DNA of 64,000 nucleotides, taken from positions 62,001 through 126,000 of the forward strand of contig NZ_JXQZ01000032.1 of assembly GCF_000878135.1 (NCBI RefSeq), written 5' to 3'. Origin of the DNA: Frigoribacterium sp. MEB024 (GTDB lineage: Bacteria; Actinomycetota; Actinomycetes; Actinomycetales; Microbacteriaceae). Both the position numbers and the translations under genes were made by a program. The notes beneath the pieces are model-generated. The model did no database searches. It was not told the origin of the DNA and worked only from the letters and a program-made list of their open reading frames with translations. This document shows positions 39,268-47,930 of this stretch, piece after piece (the first letter of the stretch is position 1; each line of letters starts with the position of its first letter).

Positions 39268-39747
39268 TCAGGCGTCGTAGCCGTGGTCGAGGAAGTCCTC
39301 GATCACGTCGACGACGAACGCGTGGTCGTCGGCCTGCGGCAGGCCCGAGACGCCGGCCGAGCCGACGACGCCGACGCCCGCGACCCGAACGGGGAACAGC
39401 CCGCCGTGCGCGGCGTAGAGGTCGGTGTCGAGGCGCGACTTCTCGTCGAACGTGCCACCCTGCACCCGGAACGACTCGCCCACCCGATAGGAACTCTGCC
39501 CGTACCGCTCGACGACACGGGCCTTGCGGTCGAGCCATTCGTCGTTGTCGAGGCTGCTGCCGGGCAGGGCCGCGTGGAAGGCGCGCTGCCGACCGTGCCG
39601 CACGGTGACGGCGACGGCCAGGTCACGGCGCCGGGCCTCGGCCAGGAGGTGGGCGCCCAGGTCGAGGGCGACGTCGAGGGTGAACCGCCGGAAGACGAGA
39701 CGCTCTTCTTGCTCGATGAGGGTCTGCAGCAAGGTGTCGTCGGTCAT
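39268..39747 (-). CDS. UPF0303 / heme-degrading-domain protein
   Basis: The product is 159 aa. The ATG follows CAGGAGG. It shows LDVALDLGAHLLAEARRRDLAVAVTVRHGRQRAFHAALPGSSLDN and RKARVVERYGQSSYR, the signature of the GlcG/HbpS-like UPF0303 group, and GGLFPVRVAGVGVVGSAGVSGLPQADDHAFV at the C-terminal end. Members bind heme or cobalamin-like cofactors. The true role is unclear. Confidence 0.9.
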   Translation of the reverse strand: MTDDTLLQTLIEQEERLVFRRFTLDVALDLGAHLLAEARRRDLAVAVTVRHGRQRAFHAALPGSSLDNDEWLDRKARVVERYGQSSYRVGESFRVQGGTFDEKSRLDTDLYAAHGGLFPVRVAGVGVVGSAGVSGLPQADDHAFVVDVIEDFLDHGYDA

Positions 39748-39881
39748 CGGTGGCCTCCTGGGGGTGGTCGGGCGATCTGGTGGGTCGGCACGGGGGCGCG
39801 GCGGCGCGCCACCGCGGGACGACCCGAGCCTAGGCCCGACCCCCGTCAACGGGCTGGTGACGGAGCGTGAGCGGCGAGGGG

Positions 39882-41105
39882 TCAGGCCGAGGCCGCGACG
39901 CAGGGCGACCCCTGTCGCGCCAGCGACCCGCAGTAGACGCCGACGAGGTCGTCCGCCGAACGTGACCACGGGTGGTCGAGGGCGTGGGACCGGGAGGCGC
40001 GCGAGAGCCGGTCGCGCAGCCCCGCGTCCGCGAGCACCTGCGTCATCGCCCGGGCCCAGGCCTGCGGGTCGCGCTGCGACAGCACGATGCCCGTGACGCC
40101 GTCGACGACCGATTCGCGGAGGCCGCCCGACGCCGCGGCGATCACCGGGACCCCGCTGGCCGCCGCCTCGAGCGCGATGAGCCCGTAGGTCTCGGAGTGG
40201 GAGGGCACGAGCACGAGGGCGGCGTCCCGCAGCAGGGCCGCGAGGCCGGGGCGTGATCGCGGGCCCAGGAAGTGCACGGTGAGGTCGAGGTCGTCGCTCA
40301 GGGCGCTCAGCTCGGACTCGTACCCGGCGAACTCGGTCGAGGCACCTCCGGCGATGACGAGGTCGGGACGCACCTCGGCGGGGACGGCCGCCACCGCGCG
40401 CAGGGCGAGGTCGGGGGCCTTGAGCGGTTCGAGTCGCCCCGCCACGACGACGTACGGGCGGCCCGGGGCGGTCCGGCCCGCTGCCGCCGGGTGGAAGAGC
40501 TCTCCGTCGACGCCCGGCAGGACGACGTGGACGCGGTCGGGCGAGCCGCCGAGACGGGAGGTGACGGTCTCGGCCTCGGCGTGGCTGATCGCGACGACGG
40601 CGTCGGACTCGCGGGCGAGCCGTTCTTCTCCGGCGATCCTGCCCGGGGACTCGGCGCGTTCGCCGTGCGAGAGGGGGGTCGAGTCGTGGGCGGCGATCGA
40701 GTGGAAGCTCTGCAGGTGGGGCACGCCGAGGGCGCGGGCCACGGGAAGCGCGGCCATGCCCGAGAACCAGTGGTGCGAGTGGACGACGTCCCACGGGCCG
40801 AGTTCGGCGAGCCGGTCGCGGAACTCGTCGACGTAGAGCTCGTTGCGGCCCTTCGTGACCGGCTCGGCCGGGCCGGCGTCGAGGAATCGCAGCGTGACGC
40901 CCGGGGCGAGGGTGAGGCTCGCGGGCTCGTCGGACGAGGACCGGCGGGTCAGGATCTCGACCTCGTGACCCGCGGCGCCGAGCGCCTCGGCCTGGTTGCG
41001 GACGACGACGTTCATGCCGCCGACGTCCCCGGACCCGGGCTCGGCACCGGGGGACGTGTGCAGCGACACGAGGGCGATGCGGAGCGTGGGGGAGGCGGTG
41101 GTCAC
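39882..41105 (-). CDS. Glycosyltransferase, GT4 family (MshA/sucrose-synthase-like)
   Basis: The product is 407 aa from a GTG at 41105 (VTTASPTLRIALVSLHTSP). The N-terminal donor loop is PGSGDVGGMNVVVRNQAEALGAAGHEVEI, the type seen in MshA and sucrose-phosphate synthases. SHHWFSGMAAL and LQSFHSIAAHDSTPLS lie at the acceptor side. VVAGRLEPLKAPDLALRAVA and LVPSHSETYGLIALEAAASGVPVIAAASGG carry the E-x7-E motif of GT-B retaining enzymes. It may be mshA, but this needs comparison with the whole genome. Confidence 0.9.
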   Translation of the reverse strand: MTTASPTLRIALVSLHTSPGAEPGSGDVGGMNVVVRNQAEALGAAGHEVEILTRRSSSDEPASLTLAPGVTLRFLDAGPAEPVTKGRNELYVDEFRDRLAELGPWDVVHSHHWFSGMAALPVARALGVPHLQSFHSIAAHDSTPLSHGERAESPGRIAGEERLARESDAVVAISHAEAETVTSRLGGSPDRVHVVLPGVDGELFHPAAAGRTAPGRPYVVVAGRLEPLKAPDLALRAVAAVPAEVRPDLVIAGGASTEFAGYESELSALSDDLDLTVHFLGPRSRPGLAALLRDAALVLVPSHSETYGLIALEAAASGVPVIAAASGGLRESVVDGVTGIVLSQRDPQAWARAMTQVLADAGLRDRLSRASRSHALDHPWSRSADDLVGVYCGSLARQGSPCVAASA

Positions 41106-41152
41106 GTCCCGAGGGTACCGGCCCACCGCCCCCGCGGTCTGCGCGGCGTGGG

Positions 41153-42028
41153 TCAGGCGACCCCGCCCGACCAGAAGGCGCGGACGTCGTCGAGGACGGC
41201 CTCGGCCTGCCGACGACCGGCCTCGGCGGCCGGGCGCCGGGTGCTCGTGGCGAGCACGTCGGTGCCGAACGCCTGCAGGGACTCGGCGTCGGCCTCGACG
41301 ACCAGCACGTCCCGACCGGCGGTGCGTCGGGCGGCGACGACCTGCGGCAGGGTCGGGCCGAGCGGCGAGACGTCGAGCTCGGGGCCGCACGACAGCACCA
41401 GCACGCGGTCGTAGTCGTCGGCCAGGTCGGCGTTGGTGCCCGAGCGGACCCCGCCGTCCATGGTCGGACGGCCGTCGACCTCGACGGTGGGCCAGACGAC
41501 GGGCACCGAACAGCTCGCGGCCACGGCGCGGTAGAGGTCGACGCCCGAGCCGGCGTCCAGCGGGCGGAACGTGCCGTCGGTGGCGTCCACGGTGCAGACG
41601 GTCAGGGCGGCGTCGGGCCAGGCGGCGCCTCCGAAGCGGTCCCGCATCGTCGTGACGAGTTCGGGTTCGTCCGCGACCACAGGCGTCTCGCGCGCCAGGG
41701 CGCCGATGCGGGCCCGCGCCTCCTGCTGGTCGGTCGCCCCCGCGAGTGCCTGCCCGAGGGTCTGCTGGAACACCTCGGGGTCGATCGAGCCCGAGGGCAG
41801 CTCGGTCACGGCCTCGAACTGCTCTCGCAGGCCCTCGTCGACCCGGCCGAGTCGCACCATCGTCCCGACGACCGATCCGGCCGAGGTGCCGACGACGAGG
41901 TCGGCCTCGTCCACCGGCACGCCCGCCTCGAGCAACCTCGACAGCACGCCGAGTTCCCAGGCGATGCCGGTGATGCCGCCACCGCCCAGGACGAGGGCGG
42001 TGCGGGTGGGGGTCGTGGTCGTGCTCAT
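41153..42028 (-). CDS. Patatin-like phospholipase
   Basis: The product is 291 aa from the ATG at 42028 with GAGGAGA upstream. The oxyanion GGGGITG (about residues 15-21), the nucleophile GTSAGS (Ser49) and the catalytic DGG in TMDGGVRSG are all present. There is no signal peptide, so it is cytosolic. It hydrolyses acyl esters, probably of phospholipids. It lies downstream of the MBL gene on the same strand. Confidence 0.92.
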   Translation of the reverse strand: MSTTTTPTRTALVLGGGGITGIAWELGVLSRLLEAGVPVDEADLVVGTSAGSVVGTMVRLGRVDEGLREQFEAVTELPSGSIDPEVFQQTLGQALAGATDQQEARARIGALARETPVVADEPELVTTMRDRFGGAAWPDAALTVCTVDATDGTFRPLDAGSGVDLYRAVAASCSVPVVWPTVEVDGRPTMDGGVRSGTNADLADDYDRVLVLSCGPELDVSPLGPTLPQVVAARRTAGRDVLVVEADAESLQAFGTDVLATSTRRPAAEAGRRQAEAVLDDVRAFWSGGVA

Positions 42029-42058
42029 GTCTCTCCTCGGTCGTGATGGCGGTCCCGG

Positions 42059-42070
42059 CAGGAGGCGCGG
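42059..42070 (+). repeat. GAGGAGGCGCGG motif, copy 2
   Basis: CAGGAGGCGCGG, between the metallo-hydrolase and patatin genes. Confidence 0.7.
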
Positions 42071-42132
42071 TGCGTCCCCCGGGGCCGCGCTCGACACTAG
42101 GCCGGTCACCTCGCCACGTCCTCGGGCGGGTG

Positions 42133-43182
42133 TCAGGCGGCGCGCAACTCGTCGGCGCGGCCGAGGTCCTGGACGTGCCACTCGGTCTGGGCGAGCGCCG
42201 AGCCGAGCCGGTAGCCGTGCAACGAGGCGATGCCGCCGCTCCACGACATCCGCTCGGCGACCTGCCACACCGTCGGCCGGTCGAGCGCGTCCAGGGCGGC
42301 GGCCGCGTCACGGCTGCGGTCGGCGCGGTGCTCGATCAGGGCCTCGGCCCGCCCGCGGAGGCCGACGAAGCGGTACTCGTGCCCGGGGCAGACCTCGAGG
42401 GCGTCGGGTCCGGCGACGTCGAGCGCCACCATGCGGTCGAGTGACGCGAGGTAGTCCGTCAGCGGGTTCGTCCCGGTGCGTCCGCCGAGGCCGATCCCGG
42501 GGTTGATGCGCGGCAGGACGTGATCGCCCGTGAAGACGAGCCGCTGCTCGGGTTCGACGAAGCAGAGGTGGCCCGCGGTGTGACCCGGGGTGTGCACAGC
42601 ACGCAGCAGTCGTCCCGCGATGGGCAGCACGTCGCCGTCGCCGAGCAACAGGTCGGCGGTCAGCGCGGGCAGGTGGCGACCCGACCCCCACGACGCGACC
42701 AGCGCCTCCTGGTCGTCCCGGGGTGCGCCCCACCGGGCGATGTCGGCGTCGGCGGCCGCGGCGTCGGACGTGCGCTCGCCCAGCGCGCGCTGCTCGGCGG
42801 CGTGCAGGGCGATCCGGGCGCCGGAGGCCCGACGCAGGGCCTCCGCTCCGCCCAGGTGGTCGGCGTGCAGATGGGTGACGGCGATGAGGTCGACGTCGGC
42901 GAGCGAGTGGTCGACGTCGGCGAGGGCGCTCTCGAGACGGTCGAGGTTGGCCTCGACTCCCCACCCGGGGTCGATGACCGTCAGCGCACCGTCGGAACCC
43001 TCGACGACGTAGCCCAACGAGTGGTCGTCGATGCCGTCGCCGAACTCGAACGCGACCGACCAGACGCCGTGCCTGACCTCCTCGACGGGCGGCAGCTCGC
43101 CACGGCGGACGGCCTCGGCCTGCACCGGGCTGAGCGGGACGGGTGGGGCAGGAGGCGCGGGTCGGCGGGCGGCGTCGGTCAC
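42133..43182 (-). CDS. Metallo-beta-lactamase-fold hydrolase
   Basis: The product is 349 aa with a Pro-rich start. THLHADHLGG (His104, His106, Asp108, His109), HTPGHTAGHLC, TGDHVLP and the late CPGHEYRFVGL supply a full set of zinc ligands. The C-terminal helical extension (RAEALIEHRADRSRDAAAAL) resembles LACTB2-like or glyoxalase-II-type enzymes. It probably cleaves a thioester, ester or nucleic acid phosphodiester. The substrate is unknown. Confidence 0.92.
   Translation of the reverse strand: MTDAARRPAPPAPPVPLSPVQAEAVRRGELPPVEEVRHGVWSVAFEFGDGIDDHSLGYVVEGSDGALTVIDPGWGVEANLDRLESALADVDHSLADVDLIAVTHLHADHLGGAEALRRASGARIALHAAEQRALGERTSDAAAADADIARWGAPRDDQEALVASWGSGRHLPALTADLLLGDGDVLPIAGRLLRAVHTPGHTAGHLCFVEPEQRLVFTGDHVLPRINPGIGLGGRTGTNPLTDYLASLDRMVALDVAGPDALEVCPGHEYRFVGLRGRAEALIEHRADRSRDAAAALDALDRPTVWQVAERMSWSGGIASLHGYRLGSALAQTEWHVQDLGRADELRAA
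43149..43160 (+). repeat. GAGGAGGCGCGG motif, copy 3 (inside a CDS)
   Basis: CAGGAGGCGCGG falls in the Pro-rich N-terminal codons of the metallo-hydrolase, where it encodes part of PAPPAPP on the other strand. Confidence 0.55.
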
Positions 43183-43251
43183 CCCGCGAGCCTAGCCAGC
43201 ACCGCCCGCCCCGCCCCGCGTCCGCCGAGACGGCGCCGGTCGACTGGTCGA

Positions 43252-44283
43252 CTACTCGGCGGAGACCTCGATCAGCACCTTGCCGACCACGTCGCCCTCG
43301 ACGGCCTCGTGTGCCGCAGCGGTCTCGGCGAGCGGGAAGGTGTGCAGCGGCAGGCCGGCGGCCTCGCCGACCGGCAGGACGCCGTCACGCAGGGCTGCGG
43401 TGACGTCCTCGACGGCCGCCTGCAGCGCCTCCTCGCCCACGGTGTAGAGCAGGACGAACTGGAACCGGGTGTTGGTGATCATGTTCGCGCGGATCGGGAT
43501 GGTCGTCGTGTCGCCGCCGTTGTCGGCGTAGATGGCCACGGAGGCGCGGTGTGCGACGACCTCGGCCAACAGGTCGGCGTTCTGCGAGATGGCGACCTCG
43601 ACGACGACGTCGACGCCGTCGGGGGCGATCTCGCGGATCCGGGTGGCGGCATCGTCCGTGCGGTAGTTGACGACGTGGTGGGCACCGGCGGCCGTGGCGA
43701 GGGCGGCCTTCTCGTCGCTGCTGATCGTCGTGACGACGGTGGCCCCGGCCCAGCGGGCGAGCTGGATGGCGGCGTGACCGACCGCACCCGCGCCTCCCGC
43801 GACGAGGACGACGGCGCCGTCGAGGCTGCCGGGGGTCAGGCGGCTCGGGCCGTCCTCCCACACCGTGAGCGCACGGTGGGCGGTCATGGCGGGGACGCCG
43901 AGGCTCGCACCGACGTCGAGGCCGACGCCGTCGGGCAACGGGACGACGCGTGAGGCGGGCAGCACGGTGAACTCCTGCGCGGTGCCGGTGGGGCGCTGGT
44001 GGGCCGAGAGGTAGGTCCAGACGCGGTCGCCGACCGACAGGCCGGTGACGCCCTCGCCGACGGCGTCGACGACGCCCGAGCCGTCCTGGTTCGGCGTCAC
44101 CTCGGGGAACGGCAGCGACTCGCCGGGGCCACCGCCTGCGCGGGACTTCCAGTCGGTGGGGTTGACGCCCGAGAACACGACGCGCACCCGCACCTCGCCG
44201 ACGGCGGGTTCGGGCAGGTCGCGGTCGACGAGCTGCAGCACGGTGGGGGCGGATCCGGTCTCGGAGTACACGATCGACTTCAT
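43252..44283 (-). CDS. NADPH:quinone oxidoreductase (zeta-crystallin-like)
   Basis: The product is 343 aa from the ATG at 44283 (MKSIVYSETGSAPTVLQL). The N-terminal GroES-like half has VFSGVNPTDWKSRAG and PFPEVTPNQDGSGVV. The Rossmann motif is VLVAGGAGAVGHAAIQLARWAGA (AGxGxVG). There are no zinc ligands. It belongs to the MDR quinone reductases that protect against quinones. It has no adjacent regulator. Confidence 0.93.
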   Translation of the reverse strand: MKSIVYSETGSAPTVLQLVDRDLPEPAVGEVRVRVVFSGVNPTDWKSRAGGGPGESLPFPEVTPNQDGSGVVDAVGEGVTGLSVGDRVWTYLSAHQRPTGTAQEFTVLPASRVVPLPDGVGLDVGASLGVPAMTAHRALTVWEDGPSRLTPGSLDGAVVLVAGGAGAVGHAAIQLARWAGATVVTTISSDEKAALATAAGAHHVVNYRTDDAATRIREIAPDGVDVVVEVAISQNADLLAEVVAHRASVAIYADNGGDTTTIPIRANMITNTRFQFVLLYTVGEEALQAAVEDVTAALRDGVLPVGEAAGLPLHTFPLAETAAAHEAVEGDVVGKVLIEVSAE

Positions 44284-44407
44284 GCCCGGAGCCAACCAGA
44301 CCCGGCGCCGCCGTGTTCCCGCCCGGGACGCCACCCAGTGGACACGGCACCGCTGCACGTCACGGTGTCGTGCCGACTCGACGGCGTCGTGTGGTGCGCG
44401 GGCCGGC

Positions 44408-45370
44408 TCAGGCCCCGGCGCCGCGGAACAGGGCGAGCGCCAGCAGGTCGTCCTCGAACCCGCCGCCCTCGTGCCCGTTGTACGGCCAGACCGTGACGTC
44501 GGCCGCCCCGGCGTACGCGTGGAACGCGCCGAACACCGTCGACGGTGGGCAGGTCGGGTCCATCAGCGCCGTCGTGAACAGGGCGGGGGCCGTGGCCCGC
44601 CTCGCGAAGTTGACGCCGTCGAAGTACGCGAGCACGTCGTGCACCGAGGAGGCGCGATGCCGGTGGACCGCCAGGTAGCGTCCGATCTCCTTGTACGGGT
44701 CGGCGTCGGTGACGACGGTGGCGCGCCGGAAGTCGCAGAGGAACGGCACGTACGCCGCGACGGCGGCGAGGTCGGGGACGAGTCCCGCGACGGCGAGGGC
44801 AATGCCCCCGCCCTGGCTGCCGCCGACGACTGACACCCGGGAGGCGTCGACGACGTCGAGCTCGCGCGCGGCCTCGACGGCGCGGACGGCGTCGGCGAAC
44901 ACCCGCCGGTAGTAGTAGGTCTCGCGCGAGTCGATGCCCCGCGTCATGACGCCGGGGTGGGCCGGGCCCGAACCGTCCGGGTCGGGGGTGGCGCCGAGGC
45001 TCCACCCCGAACCCTGGCCGCGGGTGTCCATCTGCAGGTGGGCGAACCCGGCCGACGACCAGAAGAGGTTCTCGACGGCGGCCCCGCGTCCGCCGCCGTA
45101 GCCGACGAACTGGACGACCGCCGGCAACGGACCCTTCGCTGCGGCGGGTACACGCAGCCAGGCCCGGACGGGTTGACCCGCCCACCCGGCGAAGGTCACG
45201 TCGTACACGTCGACCGTCGTCAGCCCCGTGTCGACCCGGTCGACCCTCAGGTCGAGCGGATGCGCCCGCGTCTCGGCGAGCGTCGTCGCCCAGAACTCGT
45301 CGAAGTCGTCGGGGTCGGTCTGGGTGCTGCGGTACTCCCGCAGGGCGGGTTCGGGCAGGTCGGTGAACAT
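44408..45370 (-). CDS. Acetylxylan esterase / cephalosporin-C deacetylase (CE7) family
   Basis: The product is 320 aa, matching the CE7 family. It has FDEFWATTLAETRAHPLD, RAWLRVP, QFVGYGGGRG, MDTRGQGSGWS, the nucleophile GGSQGGGIAL, CDFRRA and the acid/His region ALMDPTCPPSTVFGAFHAY and YNGHEGGG. It removes acetyl groups from xylan-derived or other oligosaccharides inside the cell (no signal peptide), which fits plant-polysaccharide use. Confidence 0.95.
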   Translation of the reverse strand: MFTDLPEPALREYRSTQTDPDDFDEFWATTLAETRAHPLDLRVDRVDTGLTTVDVYDVTFAGWAGQPVRAWLRVPAAAKGPLPAVVQFVGYGGGRGAAVENLFWSSAGFAHLQMDTRGQGSGWSLGATPDPDGSGPAHPGVMTRGIDSRETYYYRRVFADAVRAVEAARELDVVDASRVSVVGGSQGGGIALAVAGLVPDLAAVAAYVPFLCDFRRATVVTDADPYKEIGRYLAVHRHRASSVHDVLAYFDGVNFARRATAPALFTTALMDPTCPPSTVFGAFHAYAGAADVTVWPYNGHEGGGFEDDLLALALFRGAGA

Positions 45371-45404
45371 GCCCCCTTGTCTACCGCAGCCTCCGACGAC
45401 AGCC

Positions 45405-45430
45405 GAGGAGGCGCGGTGCAGGAGGCGCGG
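45405..45430 (+). repeat. Tandem GAGGAGGCGCGG motifs, copies 4 and 5
   Basis: Two motifs separated by TG fill the gap between the esterase start and the monooxygenase stop. Confidence 0.75.
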
Positions 45431-45431
45431 C

Positions 45432-46475
45432 TCAGCTCACGCGGGAAAGGTTCGGCACCCAGCCGAACGCCGGGGCGACGTGGTCGGCCACCGTCTGCAG
45501 CAGACGGGCGTTGTAGGCGACCCCCAACTGGTTGGGGACCGTCAGCAGGATCGTGTCGGCGTCCCGGACCGCGACGTCGGCGGCCAACTGCTCGGCGATG
45601 ACGTCGGGTTCGCCCACGTAGCTCTTGCCGAAGCGTGACTGCACGCCGTCGAGCAGACCGACCTGGTCCTGCGAGTCGGCCTGGGCGCGGACGCCGAAGT
45701 AGCGACGGTCCTCGTCGGTCGTGATCGGGATCACGCTGCGGCTGACGGAGACCCTCGGCTCACGGGCGTGCCCGGCGGCGCGGTAGGCCTCCCGGTACAG
45801 CGCGATCTGCTCGGCCTGCAGCTCGTCGAACGGCACCCCGGTGTCCTCGGTCAGCAGGGTGCTGCTCATCAGGTTCATCCCCTGCTCACCGGTCCAGACG
45901 GCCGTCGAGCGGCTGCCCGACCCCCACCAGATGCGCTCGCCGAGGCCGGGGGAGTGCGGCTCGACCGAGAGGCCGTGCGACCAGCCGGTCATCTTCGGGT
46001 CGGACTCGGCGACGTCGGCGCCCTCGATCGCCGCACGGAACAGCTCGGTGTGCCGGCGGGCGAGGTCGGCGTCGCTCTCACCCTCGAGGGGGACGTGGCC
46101 GAACGCCTCCCAGCCGCGCAGGGCGGGCTCGGGTGATCCACGGCTGACGCCGAGCTGCAGTCGGCCGGCGCTGATCAGGTCGGCGGCCGCGGCCTGCTCG
46201 GCCATCGAGAGCGGGTTCTCGTAGCGCATGTCGATGACTCCGGTGCCGAGCTCGATGCGGCTCGTGCGCGCGGCCATCGCCGCGAGCAGCGGGAACGGGT
46301 TGGCGGCCTGGCGCACGTAGTGGTGCACGCGCACGGCGGCCACGTCGACGCCGATCTCCTCCGCGGCCTCGGCCAGCTCGATCGACTGGACCAGCGCCTC
46401 CCGGGCGGTCGGTGTCGCCGACCCGCGCACGTCCTGGTAGTGGCCGAACGACAAGAACCCCATGCGCTTCTTCAT
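45432..46475 (-). CDS. Luciferase-like (LLM-class) flavin monooxygenase
   Basis: The product is 347 aa (MKKRMGFLSFGHYQDVRGSA). It has the bacterial-luciferase fold with AEEIGVDVAAVRVHHY, FPLLAAMAARTSRIELGTGVID, SAGRLQLGVSRGSPEPALR and WWGSGSRSTAVW, typical of the FMN-dependent group. It oxidises an unknown carbonyl or aromatic substrate with reduced FMN from a separate reductase. Confidence 0.93.
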   Translation of the reverse strand: MKKRMGFLSFGHYQDVRGSATPTAREALVQSIELAEAAEEIGVDVAAVRVHHYVRQAANPFPLLAAMAARTSRIELGTGVIDMRYENPLSMAEQAAAADLISAGRLQLGVSRGSPEPALRGWEAFGHVPLEGESDADLARRHTELFRAAIEGADVAESDPKMTGWSHGLSVEPHSPGLGERIWWGSGSRSTAVWTGEQGMNLMSSTLLTEDTGVPFDELQAEQIALYREAYRAAGHAREPRVSVSRSVIPITTDEDRRYFGVRAQADSQDQVGLLDGVQSRFGKSYVGEPDVIAEQLAADVAVRDADTILLTVPNQLGVAYNARLLQTVADHVAPAFGWVPNLSRVS

Positions 46476-46541
46476 GACCGGGCGAACGTCCGGCGTCACG
46501 AGGCCATTCCGCCGGGGGCCCGTGCTCGGTAACGTGGGGCC

Positions 46542-46943
46542 GTGGAGAACCGCTTTCGCATCGACGGTGACGACCTCGGCATCGACCTGCGCGCCTCCTC
46601 GGTCACGCTCGGAGACGACGGCGTCGTGGACGCCCGCATCGTCGCGGGGCGGGTGCCCGAGGTGGCGGACTGGTCCGACGAACCGCCGTCGCTGGTGTTC
46701 CGTGACGTCCCCGTGAAGTTCGACGGCGCCACCTTCGGCGCCACGGTCGACGACGACCTGCTCGACGAGCACGAGATCGTCTTCCGGCTCGGCGAGAACC
46801 TCGACGTGCACGGTGTGCTCAGCCTCGGTGCCGGCGACCGGCTGCGTTTCGTGGGTACGACCCACGTCTCGGGCGAGCCGAAGGCGTGGCGCCTCGACGT
46901 CTCGATCGGCTTCGGCGGGTCGGGGCGACGCACCGCGATCTGA
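46542..46943 (+). CDS. Hypothetical protein, 133 aa
   Basis: A GTG start (MENRFRIDGDDLGIDLR). An all-beta acidic small protein with repeated DGD and VxFDGATFGATVDDD stretches and no membrane segment. It starts 66 nt from the divergent monooxygenase. The function is unknown. GC-rich third positions and a hairpin after the stop support that it is expressed. Confidence 0.75.
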   Translation: MENRFRIDGDDLGIDLRASSVTLGDDGVVDARIVAGRVPEVADWSDEPPSLVFRDVPVKFDGATFGATVDDDLLDEHEIVFRLGENLDVHGVLSLGAGDRLRFVGTTHVSGEPKAWRLDVSIGFGGSGRRTAI

Positions 46944-47016
46944 CGCGGGTCGTCGGCGACACGATGAGGCGCGGGTCGAGTCCTGGGGACACCTCTGACG
47001 ACGCGTGGGGTGCGGG

Positions 47017-47063
47017 GTGCGCGCCCGACCTGACGACGTGGTGAGGGTCGGGCGGGCGCGCAC
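47017..47063. terminator. Terminator-like hairpin
   Basis: GTGCGCGCCCGACC pairs with GGTCGGGCGGGCGCGCAC except for a 4-nt bulge, 73 nt after the stop of the 133-aa gene. Confidence 0.6.
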
Positions 47064-47119
47064 CCGCGCGGTCTCCTGATGCTTCGGGTTCACCAGGCGA
47101 ACACGATGGTAGCGCCTGG

Positions 47120-47133
47120 ATACCCGCCGGTAT
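47120..47133. promoter_or_regulatory. Palindromic operator upstream of the TetR gene
   Basis: ATACC-CGCC-GGTAT, a perfect 5-bp palindrome 64 bp before the ATG, where a TetR-type autoregulator would bind. Confidence 0.55.
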
Positions 47134-47197
47134 GCGACTTCTTCGGTGGCGGCGCGGGTGACTTCTGAGGATCACCCGCACCCGTTAGGGTCGCTGC

Positions 47198-47815
47198 ATG
47201 GCCACCACCGCCGGGGCTCCGGTTCCCCGCATCCCTCGAGCCGAGGTCAAGCAGCGGCTGCTCGACGCGGCGGCCGAGCTGTTCTCGCGGCGCGGGGTGC
47301 ACGCGACCACGCTGGACGACGTGGCCCGGGCCGCCGGGTTCAGCAAGGGCGCCGTCTATTCGAACTTCTCCTCGAAGGACGACCTGGTCCGCAGCCTCAT
47401 GCGTCGCGAGACCGACGGTGCGCTCGGGGCCCTCGAGGGCATGTTCTTCCCCGGCACCTCGCTCGACCAGCTGCCCGAGAAGATCGGCACGGCGTTCGCG
47501 CCCTACGGCCCCGGCCAGGTCGAGGACTTCGCACTGATGAGCGAGTTCCGGGCCCACGCCCTCACGCACCCCGAGGTGATGGCCGACTTCGTCCGCCAGC
47601 GCCGGGAGGTGCTCGACGCCCTGCACGGCCTCGTCGAGGAGGTCTTCCAGGGGCAGGCCGTCCACGTGACCGGGCTCGAGCCGCGCGCCCTCGCTCGCGT
47701 CCTCATCTGCATCACGCTGGGCGTGGCCTTCGACTGGCCCGCCACGGGTGAGCAGGCGGCCGGCGAGCTCATGGGCGACGTCGTCGCGGCCCTCACCCGG
47801 GGCGTGACGGCCTGA
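47198..47815 (+). CDS. TetR-family transcriptional regulator
   Basis: The product is 205 aa (MATTAGAPVPRIPRAEVK). The HTH region is TTLDDVARAAGFSKGAVYSNFSSKDDLV, among the most typical TetR recognition sequences. The C-terminal region is MSEFRAHALTHPEVMADFVRQRREV. It is convergent with the EntS-like MFS gene at 47931, so the pair may not be functionally linked. The target is unknown. Confidence 0.92.
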   Translation: MATTAGAPVPRIPRAEVKQRLLDAAAELFSRRGVHATTLDDVARAAGFSKGAVYSNFSSKDDLVRSLMRRETDGALGALEGMFFPGTSLDQLPEKIGTAFAPYGPGQVEDFALMSEFRAHALTHPEVMADFVRQRREVLDALHGLVEEVFQGQAVHVTGLEPRALARVLICITLGVAFDWPATGEQAAGELMGDVVAALTRGVTA

Positions 47816-47930
47816 CGGTCTGACGGTCTGACGCCCGCCGCACAGGGGCGAGTCCGTGCCGGACGGGCGCTCGTGCACGACCGGGACCGACGAACACGCC
47901 CGCCTCGGCGACCCGGCGCGCCGTCCGTGC